Shown here in pieces: positions 6,384 to 14,107 of a stretch of DNA of 22,450 bases. Location of the stretch: NCBI GenBank assembly GCA_964646035.1, contig CAZYDJ010000025.1:1-22450 (forward strand). The letters are read 5' to 3'. The stretch's first letter is position 1, and each line of letters starts with the position of its first letter. Under the pieces are notes generated by a model. That model was not told the origin of the DNA, did not search any database, and worked only from the letters and a program-made list of their open reading frames with translations. This stretch comes from CAYLMM01 sp964646035. Lineage in GTDB: Bacteria; Krumholzibacteriota; Krumholzibacteriia; LZORAL124-64-63. The position numbers were made by a program, and so were the translations under genes.

Positions 6384-8906
6384 TTGTCCAGGAGGGAATC
6401 CAGGCAGAAGCCGACGCACGCCGGCGTCACGCGATCCCGGGGACCTGTTTTCCAATGGGTGCTGGCCGCCCTGGTCATGCTCGCCCTGCTGGCCCTGATC
6501 CATCCCGAAGCCATGTTCCGGGGCCAGATCTACGCCAGCGGCGATTCGCGCAACGCCGACTCCTTCTTCCTGGTCGGCGACGCCGCTCGCGAGGCCGGCG
6601 ACTATCCGCTCTGGAACCCCTATCTCTTCGGCGGGATGCCCACTTTCGGTTCGCTCGCCTATGTCCGTTTTCTCTACCCGCCCGGCGATTTCTTCACCTA
6701 CCTGCAGGAGCGTCTCGGCTTCCCGCCCCTGACCTGGATGCTCGCCCACATCCTCTTCGGGGGATTGGGAATGGCTTTCCTGCTGGGCAGATGGAAGCTG
6801 CCCTGGTCGGCGCGACTGCTGGCTGCGGCGGCCTGGATGCTGATGCCCAAGGTGGTCGCCTGGAGCGTCTACGGCCACGGCACCAAGCTCTGCGCGGCCA
6901 TGTTCCTGCCCTGGATCGTGGCTCTGACCCTCGACGTTCTCGACGGCCGCGGTCGTCGCAGCATCGCCGTCCTCGGCCTGCTTTGCGGCCTGCAGATCCT
7001 GCGCGGCCATGTCCAGATCACATATTACACGCTGATCACGATCGGATTGCTGGCGGCCTCCCGCTGGATCGCGGTGCTGGTCCATCGCCGCGCCCGGCCG
7101 CAGCCGTTGCCCTGGCGAAAGACCGCCGCGCTGGCCCTGGCGCTGGTGCTGGCCTTCATGATCGGCTCGGCGTTGCTGCTGCCGGTCAAGGAATACGCCG
7201 GTGTCTCGATCAGGGGCCGCAGCGAAAGCGGCGGCGGCGCGGATTACCAGTACGCCACCGGCTGGAGCCTGTCTCCGCGCGAGATGGGAACGCTGGTGTT
7301 CCCGGCGGCCGCCGGATTCGGCAAGGGCACCTACCAGGGGCTGATGCCGTTCACCGATTATCCCAACTATTTCGGTTTTCTGATCCTGGCCCTGGCCATG
7401 GCCGCCGCCGCAACCGGCAGGCGGGAACTGGTCGCTTCGCTGGCGGCGCTGGGCGTGCTGGCGCTGATGGTTTCCTGGGGGCGTTTCCTGCCGGTTCTCT
7501 ACGAACCGCTTTTCCGATTCCTGCCCTACTTCAACAAGTTCCGCATCCCCTCGATGGCCCTGGTGCTGACCGGCTTCGCCGCCGCCGTATTGGCCGCCCA
7601 CGGTTGCGCCGTGCTGGCCTCCGAACAGGGGAGCCGGCCTTCGCGCCGGCGTGATCGGCTGACCCTGGTTCTGGCCGCGGTCGGCATCGTCTGCCTGCTC
7701 GGTTCCCTTGTCGGCAGGGGGTTCTATTCCAGCGGACTGGCCTCTCTGGCCGCCGCCGCGGGCAAGCCGCATCCCGCGGCCGCGGTCACCGGCGTCGCCT
7801 GGAGCATGCACGCCGCCGACCTGCTGCGCATCGGCATGGTCCTGGTGCTGGCGGCGGCGGGGATCTTCCTGGCCCCGCGGCGGCCGGCGGTCCACCGGGC
7901 GTTGCCCTGGATCCTGCTGGCGTTGCTGGTGGTCGATCTTTCGGCAGTCGATCGCCGAATCACGCATCCCGAGAAATCCCTGCGCGACCTGGCTGCGGCT
8001 CCCGGCGGCGGCGCCCGCCTGGTGCGGTCGGCCAAATTGCTGCGGCCTTTCGTGCCTCCTTCCCTGGACCAGGGGCGGGGGCCGGCTTTCTCCGCCCTGG
8101 CGGCCGCAACCGGCCATCAGCGCGTCTGGCCGTTGGGCCGGCTCGCGGGCAGCAACGATTTCATGGCCGCCGGCGTGCGCTCGCTGGGCGGTTATCATCC
8201 GGCGAAGCTGGCCGCCTACGAGCAGATCCGCAGTCGTCTCGCCGATCCCTATCGTCCCGCGGCGCGGCTGGCCTGCTGGCTTGGCGCTTCGGTGCTGGCG
8301 GTCGAGAGCGCCTTGCCCGACGAAGCCATTCCGGTGCTGGCTTCTCTCGGCGCCGATGTCGATGCCCAGCCTTTCCACACCGACGGGATGACCCTTTACC
8401 GTATCCGATCGGCCCTGCCCCGGGCGAGGCTCGCCGATTCCTGGCTGCCGGCCTCCAGCGACCTGGCCGGTTTCCTGGAGCGGATCCGGTCGGGTGAGGA
8501 ACCCGCCGGCGCTCCGGTGCGCCTGGACCGCAGCCCCGTTCCCGAACCCGTGGCCGCGGACGCCCCTCTGCCGGCGGTGGAGTTCCTGGTCGACGGCGGC
8601 GACGAAGTGGTCCTGGCCGCGGAACCGACCCGGCCCGCGTTGCTGGTCCTGGCCGACATGAACGTTCCCGGCTGGCGGGTCGAGGTCGACGGAGAACCGG
8701 CCGAACTGCTGGTCGCCGACCACGTGCTGCGGGCGGTCGCCTTGACCGCCGGGCGGCACGAAGTGCGTTTCACATTCCATGATCCCGCCCTGCGCGTCGG
8801 CCTGGCCCTGACCGCGCTCGGAACGCTGGCCGTACTTCTCCTGTTGATTCCCTGGTCCGGGGCCCGTCGTCAAGGTTCCGTAACCGCAACCGAGGAAGCG
8901 CAATGA
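6384..8906 (+). CDS. YfhO family multi-spanning membrane protein (GT-C-like)
   Basis: An 840-residue protein with a first membrane helix near residues 24-43 and about a dozen further hydrophobic segments up to residue ~560. A soluble part follows, then a last helix near the C-terminus. After the first helix come the acidic GD at 53-54 and PLWNPYLFGG at 75-84, the conserved extracytoplasmic loop of YfhO proteins (PF09586). VPGWRVEVDG at 761-770 is the family's C-terminal beta-rich signature. In Gram-positives YfhO is linked to glycosylation of lipoteichoic acid from a polyprenyl-phosphate sugar; the fold is GT-C-like. Here it is followed by, and overlaps (ATGA) with, a polyprenol-phosphate-mannose-synthase-like gene, which supports a donor/user pair. 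The start is TTG 6384 from its AAAGGA site. Family sure; acceptor unknown. Confidence 0.85.
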   Translation: MSRRESRQKPTHAGVTRSRGPVFQWVLAALVMLALLALIHPEAMFRGQIYASGDSRNADSFFLVGDAAREAGDYPLWNPYLFGGMPTFGSLAYVRFLYPPGDFFTYLQERLGFPPLTWMLAHILFGGLGMAFLLGRWKLPWSARLLAAAAWMLMPKVVAWSVYGHGTKLCAAMFLPWIVALTLDVLDGRGRRSIAVLGLLCGLQILRGHVQITYYTLITIGLLAASRWIAVLVHRRARPQPLPWRKTAALALALVLAFMIGSALLLPVKEYAGVSIRGRSESGGGADYQYATGWSLSPREMGTLVFPAAAGFGKGTYQGLMPFTDYPNYFGFLILALAMAAAATGRRELVASLAALGVLALMVSWGRFLPVLYEPLFRFLPYFNKFRIPSMALVLTGFAAAVLAAHGCAVLASEQGSRPSRRRDRLTLVLAAVGIVCLLGSLVGRGFYSSGLASLAAAAGKPHPAAAVTGVAWSMHAADLLRIGMVLVLAAAGIFLAPRRPAVHRALPWILLALLVVDLSAVDRRITHPEKSLRDLAAAPGGGARLVRSAKLLRPFVPPSLDQGRGPAFSALAAATGHQRVWPLGRLAGSNDFMAAGVRSLGGYHPAKLAAYEQIRSRLADPYRPAARLACWLGASVLAVESALPDEAIPVLASLGADVDAQPFHTDGMTLYRIRSALPRARLADSWLPASSDLAGFLERIRSGEEPAGAPVRLDRSPVPEPVAADAPLPAVEFLVDGGDEVVLAAEPTRPALLVLADMNVPGWRVEVDGEPAELLVADHVLRAVALTAGRHEVRFTFHDPALRVGLALTALGTLAVLLLLIPWSGARRQGSVTATEEAQ

Positions 8907-9616
8907 AGAGCGTGATTGTAATTCCGACCTACAACGAAGCGGATAACATCGGCCGGCTGATTCCCCTGGTCCTGGAACGCGACCCCGGCATCTCGATCCT
9001 GGTGGTTGACGACAATTCCCCCGACGGAACCGCCGCGATAGTCCGCGCGCGGCCGGAATTCGGCGGCCGGGTCCATATCCTGGAACGTCCGCAGAAGGCG
9101 GGGCTGGGTTCGGCCTACATCGCCGGCTTCAAGTGGGCCCTGGCCGAAACCGACGCCGATTGCATCTTCGAGATGGACGCCGATTTCAGTCATGACCCCG
9201 CCGCCCTGGACGATTTCCTCGAGGCGATCGACGGCAACGACGTGGTGCTGGGCAGTCGCTATCTCAGGGGCGTGACGGTGGTCAACTGGCCGTTGAGCCG
9301 GCTCTTTCTCAGCGTGGGGGCCAATCTCTACGCCCGTGTGGTGACCGGCATGCGGATCAAGGATTCGACCGGCGGCTTCAAGTGTTTCCGCCGCAAGGTG
9401 CTCGAAGCGCTGCCGCTGGACGACGTCAAGAGCGACGGATATTCCTTCCAGATCGAGATGAACTATCACTGTTGGCAGCGGAAGTTCCGCATCAAGGAGA
9501 TTCCCATCCTCTTCGTCGACCGGCAGGTCGGAGTATCGAAGATGAACAAGAAGATCATCTGGGAAGCGATGTGGATGGTGTGGGCGCTGCGCCTGCGCCG
9601 GTGGCCCCGGAGCTGA
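8903..9616 (+). CDS. Polyprenol monophosphomannose synthase-like GT2 (soluble DPM1 type)
   Basis: The 237-residue protein is a single GT2 domain without the C-terminal membrane helices of GtrB-type enzymes. Motifs are PTYNEADNI at 8-16, DDNSPDGT at 36-43, DADFSHDP at 92-99 and DRQVGVSKM at 206-214. The last is close to the DRRxGxSKM signature of DPM1/Ppm1 enzymes. Such proteins move mannose (or another hexose) from GDP- or UDP-sugar to a polyprenyl phosphate at the inner membrane face. The ATG overlaps the YfhO stop (ATGA), with GAGGAAG just upstream. It differs clearly from the first polyprenyl-P synthase at 4423-5367, so the locus may make two different lipid-linked monosaccharides. Sugar identity is inferred only from family. 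Confidence 0.88.
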   Translation: MKSVIVIPTYNEADNIGRLIPLVLERDPGISILVVDDNSPDGTAAIVRARPEFGGRVHILERPQKAGLGSAYIAGFKWALAETDADCIFEMDADFSHDPAALDDFLEAIDGNDVVLGSRYLRGVTVVNWPLSRLFLSVGANLYARVVTGMRIKDSTGGFKCFRRKVLEALPLDDVKSDGYSFQIEMNYHCWQRKFRIKEIPILFVDRQVGVSKMNKKIIWEAMWMVWALRLRRWPRS

Positions 9617-9632
9617 ACCTGGTGGAAACGGC

Positions 9633-11666
9633 TTGAAACTCTCTATCGTCATCATCAACTACAATACCAGCGGCGATCTGGATCGCTGCCTGGAGTCGAT
9701 CGAGCGTTGCCCGCCCCGCTGGGACTACAGCGTGGTGGTGGTCGACAACGCCTCCACCGACCCCGGTCTGCCGCCCGTCCGGGAGAAGCATCCCGAGGTC
9801 CGCTGGGTCCTGAACAGCCGCAACGAGGGCTACGCGCGCGGCGCCAACATCGGCATGGCCGCCATGGAGGCGCAGTACCATCTCGTTCTCAACCCCGACA
9901 TCGTGGTGCGGCCCGGTTCGTTGGACGCCCTGATCGATTTCGCCGACGCCCATCCCAAGGCCGGCATCGTCGGCCCCCAGCTGCTGAACGAAAACGGCAC
10001 CGTCCAGGATTCCTGCCGCCGCTTCTACACCCTGCGCACCCTGCTGCTGCGGCGCACGATCCTGGGCAGGATCTGGCGCAAGTCGGGCGAGGTCGATCGG
10101 CATCTGATGCGCGATTTCGACCACGCCTCGGCCCGGCCGGTCGATTGGATCCTCGGCGGCTGCATGCTCGTGCGCCGTCGCGCTCTGGATCGGACCGGCC
10201 CGATGGACGAGCGCTTCTTCCTCTATTTCGAGGATGTGGATTGGTGCTTCCGGATGTGGCAGGCCGGTTGGGACGTGATGTATACGCCCGACGCCCGCTT
10301 CGTCCATCGCCATCGCCGCGACAGCTCCGGCGGCATGCTCAAGAAAAGCTTCTGGCTCCATCTCAGCAGCTTGATCTCCTTCTACGAGAAGTGGGGACTG
10401 GTCGTCTACCTGATCAAAAGGTGGCGCGGGCCGCTGAGCACATTGCTGCTCTGGTTGCTGGACATGGGGGCGCTGGCGGTGTCATTCGTGGGCTCCTACG
10501 CTCTGCGGTCGCTGCTGAATCCGTTCTTCAGCGAAAGCCTGTTTCCACTCTCCGAGTACCGTCCGCTGCTCAACTTCGCTTTCGTGCTGGTGACCGTCAC
10601 TTTCCTGCTGATGGGACGCTACCGGCACGGCAGCCTCGGCGCCCGTCCGCGTCTCGGCGAAAGGCTGCAGCGCACCGGAGCGGTTTCGCTGCTGCTGCTG
10701 GCGAGCACCTATCTCAGCCACCAGAACGTCTACAGCCGCGCGGTGCTGCTGCTCTTCATTCCGGTTTTCGCCCTGGCTTCGGGCATCGTCGAGAAGATGT
10801 TCCACTCCCTGCGCCTGCGTATGGAGGCCGGCTATTTCAATCTCGAAAGGACGTTGCTGGTCGGCGATCCGGCGGGCATCGAAGCCTGGCTGGGTGACGG
10901 CCGGGCCGTTCGGGAACAGGGATTGGATCCGGTGGGATGGCTGGCCGTCGGCGAATGGGCCGGACAACCGCTGGCCGGGGGCGAGGTGCCCTGGCTGGGC
11001 GGTTTCGCTGATATCGAGCATATGGTTAGCCGCTACCGGGTCTCGCAGGTCGTCTTCTGGCGCTGGCCGCGGGCCGGAGGCGGGGAACTGGCCTTGCTGG
11101 AGCGATTGCATCGCCGGCGCATTCGTCTGCGCTGGCGTGTGGACGAGGCGGCTCTGTTCTCGGCCGGCGCCCGGACCGAGTTATTCGCAGGAGCCGACAG
11201 CGCCGTGCTGGAGCCGGGCGATCAATCGGCGACGACGGCGTTGTTGCGACGGGCAGCGGACATCCTCGCCGGCGCTCTGCTCGCGCTGGCGGCCGCGGTT
11301 CCCTTCTGGCTCATCCGGCCTCTGGCCGGCCTGTCCGCAGCTCCGGCGGAAGAACTCCGCGGGGTCGACGGTTCCGATTCGCCCCGGATCGTCCGCGACG
11401 CCGCCGGGGCCGTCAAGCCGTTGTGGTGGCAGGCCCCGCTGGCCGTGTCTTTGTTGTCGGGAAGAATTACCCTCTGGGGAGCCCGTCCGGGAGGCCCGCG
11501 CGCTGAGCACGACTCCGCGGGCTGGAGCCTCGATTGGCGGACTCCAGGCCTGACCGGCCGCTGGGCCGGATCTTCACCCCGTGACCCCTGGCGTACTCTC
11601 TTCCACGATCCCGCCGGCCTATCCGGACTCGCCGGAACCGTTGCCGACGGGCAGGAGGAAGCTTGA
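9633..11666 (+). CDS. Fusion of a GT2 glycosyltransferase to a degenerate polyprenyl-phosphate sugar-1-phosphate transferase
   Basis: 677 residues in two parts. Residues 1-250 are a rhamnosyltransferase-like GT2: NYNTSGD 9-15, DNAS 38-41, NPD 87-89 and EDVD 200-203, all apparently intact. Residues 270-385 hold about four membrane helices, 404-475 a Rossmann-like region (RTLLVGDPAGIEAWL), and 542-563 another hydrophobic helix. This order matches WbaP/WcaJ-type initiating transferases (4 TM, CoA-binding-like domain, PF02397). The catalytic part is strongly reduced. LLSGRITLWGARPGG (607-621) corresponds to the family's V-L-K-G-D-M-S-L-V-G-P-R-P box and TPGLTGRW (637-644) to P-G-I-T-G-L-W. The basic motif K-F-R-S-M and the acidic pair of L-D-E-L-P-Q are missing; WWQAP stands at the latter place. 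The GT2 is probably active and the transferase part probably not. Start TTG 9633 follows GGTGGA by 6 nt. Confidence 0.78.
   Translation: MKLSIVIINYNTSGDLDRCLESIERCPPRWDYSVVVVDNASTDPGLPPVREKHPEVRWVLNSRNEGYARGANIGMAAMEAQYHLVLNPDIVVRPGSLDALIDFADAHPKAGIVGPQLLNENGTVQDSCRRFYTLRTLLLRRTILGRIWRKSGEVDRHLMRDFDHASARPVDWILGGCMLVRRRALDRTGPMDERFFLYFEDVDWCFRMWQAGWDVMYTPDARFVHRHRRDSSGGMLKKSFWLHLSSLISFYEKWGLVVYLIKRWRGPLSTLLLWLLDMGALAVSFVGSYALRSLLNPFFSESLFPLSEYRPLLNFAFVLVTVTFLLMGRYRHGSLGARPRLGERLQRTGAVSLLLLASTYLSHQNVYSRAVLLLFIPVFALASGIVEKMFHSLRLRMEAGYFNLERTLLVGDPAGIEAWLGDGRAVREQGLDPVGWLAVGEWAGQPLAGGEVPWLGGFADIEHMVSRYRVSQVVFWRWPRAGGGELALLERLHRRRIRLRWRVDEAALFSAGARTELFAGADSAVLEPGDQSATTALLRRAADILAGALLALAAAVPFWLIRPLAGLSAAPAEELRGVDGSDSPRIVRDAAGAVKPLWWQAPLAVSLLSGRITLWGARPGGPRAEHDSAGWSLDWRTPGLTGRWAGSSPRDPWRTLFHDPAGLSGLAGTVADGQEEA
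11653..11658 (+). promoter_or_regulatory. Ribosome binding site choosing ATG 11666 over TTG 11663
   Basis: AGGAGG sits 7 nt before ATG 11666 and only 4 nt before TTG 11663. The site lies in the last codons of the preceding fusion gene, so the two genes are translationally coupled. Confidence 0.6.
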
Positions 11667-14107
11667 TGCTACCCGTTTACAGTCTTCGCCGGCTCCGGGC
11701 CGGACGCATTCCCTTCGCCGCCATCGCCGGCCTGATCCTGTTGCTCGGCTTGTCGACCGCGACGGCTTCGGCGGCCGCGGCGCAGGACATCAGCTTCGAG
11801 CAGCTTTTCAGCGCCCGCGAATGCGTCACCCTGTACGTCCATGACGGCTGGATCTACGGCGGCCTCAGCGACGGCGGGATCTTTTCCTGGCGGCAGGACG
11901 ATCCGGAGATCACCCGGCGCTGGACCACGGTCGAAGGCATGACCACCAACAACGTCACCGACATCTACTGGTCGGGCGAATATCTCTGGGTCGCCTCCGG
12001 CGTCGGCTTGACCCGGATCTCGGATCCTTCCGGCGCCGTTCCCGAATTCCGCCATTTCGCCAATCTGGGGGGACTGGACATAAGCTGCGTCGCCGGCCTC
12101 AGCTCCGGCGACGGGGAAAAGGTCTACTACGGGATGAGCGACGGCCTCGGCGAGATCAACAGCGGTCTGCCGGGAACCGTTTTCACCGGCGAAAGCTATC
12201 CCGGTCTGGTCGATGACCGCATCACCGATCTTGTCGTCCTGGATGAGGATCTCTGGATAGGCACCCAGGACGGCATCACCCGCTACAGCGGGTTCGTCTT
12301 CGCGGATCTGTCGGCGGGTCTGCCTAACAGATACATCCGCTGTCTCTACGACGCCGGCGGCCAGTTGCTGGCCGGCACCAATGGCGGCGTCGCAGCCTGG
12401 GACCCGGCGGCCGAGACCTGGTCGCGGCTCGGCGATCTCACCGGCTGGGTCGACTCGGTGGCCCTGGTCGGCGGGAATATCTGGGCGTTGATCGCCGGCG
12501 ACGGCGTCGCTGACCGCCTCTGGCGCTGGGACGGATCGACATGGACATCCATCACCCTGATCGAGCCGCTTAGCCGCGCCATCGCCGGCGGCGCCGAGTT
12601 GCTGATTTCCGGACAACACTCCTCCGTCCCCGATAACCGGCGTTCCGGCGCGATCTTCCTGGACCGGGGCGATGGGGTCGACTGGACGTCCTGGATCTCC
12701 GACGATCTGCGCTTCACCCCGGTCGGAGCCGTCACCTTCGCCGCCGACGGGACGCCTTGGCTGGCGGCCCGCACCGGCGAAGGCATCGCCGGCCTGACAG
12801 ATTCGGGATGGGACCAGATCTACGAGGTGCTCAGCGCCGAGAACGACTCGATCGGCGTCTACAATACCGGGGCGTACTTCTTCGATGCGGTGGGTATGCC
12901 CGAGGGCGACATCTGGTTCACCCAGTTCAGCGCGGGCGTCCTGCGTTTCCGGCCCGATCTGCCGGACATGGACCACGTGACACCAGCCAACAGCGGTTTG
13001 ACCAGCAACAGGATCCTGCGCCTGCTGCGCCATCCCGACGGACCACTGCTTTTTCTCGGCGACACCGACGGCGCCGACGTCCTGATCGACCCGCAGCGTT
13101 GGGAGGACGCCGGCCAGTGGGTCCGCCTGCCCACCGGATCGCCCGGCCTCGGCGGCGGGAACCTGCGCGCGGCCGCGGTCGGCCCGCGCGACCTGGTCTG
13201 GTTCACCGTCAAGGACGTCGGACTGGTGCTCTGGGATGTGAACGGCAGCGCCGGCCCGGACGCGCCCTTGACCTGGGCCGACACCTCGGACGACATCTGG
13301 ACGCCGCCGTTGACCAACATCTCCGGTTCGACCTTCTCCTTCCCTTCGGCCGTAGCGGTCGCCGTGACCGACGACGGCTCGGCGTGGGTCGGGGGCGGCA
13401 GCGGCGTGGTCCGGATCTCGGTGGTGGATTACGGCCCCGACGTTTTCTCGGCGGAAATCGAAGAAACCTATCCCGGCAAGGTCAACGTCTTCTGGGACGG
13501 CCTGCTCAGCGGATCGGTTTCGGATCTGGAACTGGACGGCAACGGCGATCTCTGGGTGTCAACCGAACTGGGCCTGGACCGGATCCGCAGACGGCAGGGC
13601 GTGGTCTACATCGATCCGTTCACCAGTCTCGAGGATTATCTGGATCGCGAGTTGGGCACCCTGTTCTCCACCGCGGCCATCAGCGGCCTGCCCGGGGGAC
13701 CGGCGTATCGAGTTGCGGTCGACCCTTCCGGCTACCGTTTGCTGGCCGGCACCGCGGGCGGCGCCCTTCTGGCCGACATCCCGGTCGACACTTCCTCGGG
13801 CGACATCCTCGACGGGGTCTATCTCTATCCCAACCCCCTGTTCCCCGAGGCCGACTCGGCGGGCCTGAAGGTCGGCGGCCTGCCGCCGCAGGGAGAGTCC
13901 GTGGTCACGATCTTCGACCTCGCCGGCCAGCCGGTCTTCAAGCGCACCGGAGTCACCGGCGAATCCGATATCTGGGACGGACGCAACCGGCTCGGTGAAT
14001 TCGTCTCCACCGGGCCCTACCTGGTGCGGGTCGAATTCGAAGGGCGAACCGCCGTGCTGACATTGGCGGTCGTACTCGGAGACCGCAACGGAGGCGAGGC
14101 GCAATGA
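11666..14107 (+). CDS. Secreted Reg_prop beta-propeller protein with FlgD/T9SS-like C-terminal domain
   Basis: 813 residues. The N-terminus has Arg residues, then AAIAGLILLLGLS and a likely signal-peptidase site after ASA or AAA near residues 36-39, so it is exported. The body is made of propeller blades with the two-component-regulator propeller (Reg_prop) pattern: residues 94-118 (TDIYWSGEYLWVASGVGL), 185-208 (ITDLVVLDEDLWIGTQDGI) and 222-245 (RCLYDAGGQLLAGTNGGV), repeating to ~710. Residues ~716-813 form a beta-rich domain starting YLYPNP, with VTIFDLAGQPV, WDGRN and TGPYLVRV, as in FlgD-Ig and T9SS type-A sorting domains. No histidine kinase or DNA-binding part is attached. It overlaps the previous gene by 1 nt and the next by 4 nt, so it belongs to the glycan operon and may bind or sense the glycan outside the cell. 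Function unknown. Confidence 0.75.
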   Translation: MLPVYSLRRLRAGRIPFAAIAGLILLLGLSTATASAAAAQDISFEQLFSARECVTLYVHDGWIYGGLSDGGIFSWRQDDPEITRRWTTVEGMTTNNVTDIYWSGEYLWVASGVGLTRISDPSGAVPEFRHFANLGGLDISCVAGLSSGDGEKVYYGMSDGLGEINSGLPGTVFTGESYPGLVDDRITDLVVLDEDLWIGTQDGITRYSGFVFADLSAGLPNRYIRCLYDAGGQLLAGTNGGVAAWDPAAETWSRLGDLTGWVDSVALVGGNIWALIAGDGVADRLWRWDGSTWTSITLIEPLSRAIAGGAELLISGQHSSVPDNRRSGAIFLDRGDGVDWTSWISDDLRFTPVGAVTFAADGTPWLAARTGEGIAGLTDSGWDQIYEVLSAENDSIGVYNTGAYFFDAVGMPEGDIWFTQFSAGVLRFRPDLPDMDHVTPANSGLTSNRILRLLRHPDGPLLFLGDTDGADVLIDPQRWEDAGQWVRLPTGSPGLGGGNLRAAAVGPRDLVWFTVKDVGLVLWDVNGSAGPDAPLTWADTSDDIWTPPLTNISGSTFSFPSAVAVAVTDDGSAWVGGGSGVVRISVVDYGPDVFSAEIEETYPGKVNVFWDGLLSGSVSDLELDGNGDLWVSTELGLDRIRRRQGVVYIDPFTSLEDYLDRELGTLFSTAAISGLPGGPAYRVAVDPSGYRLLAGTAGGALLADIPVDTSSGDILDGVYLYPNPLFPEADSAGLKVGGLPPQGESVVTIFDLAGQPVFKRTGVTGESDIWDGRNRLGEFVSTGPYLVRVEFEGRTAVLTLAVVLGDRNGGEAQ

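Noticed and set aside
6258..8903. 881-codon open frame on the minus strand
   Set aside because: It is antisense to the YfhO gene, with a Q/G/R-rich composition and no recognisable motif; a GC-driven shadow.
11669..13033. 454-codon minus-strand open frame
   Set aside because: Antisense to the beta-propeller gene, which has a signal peptide and clear repeats; the minus-strand product has neither.
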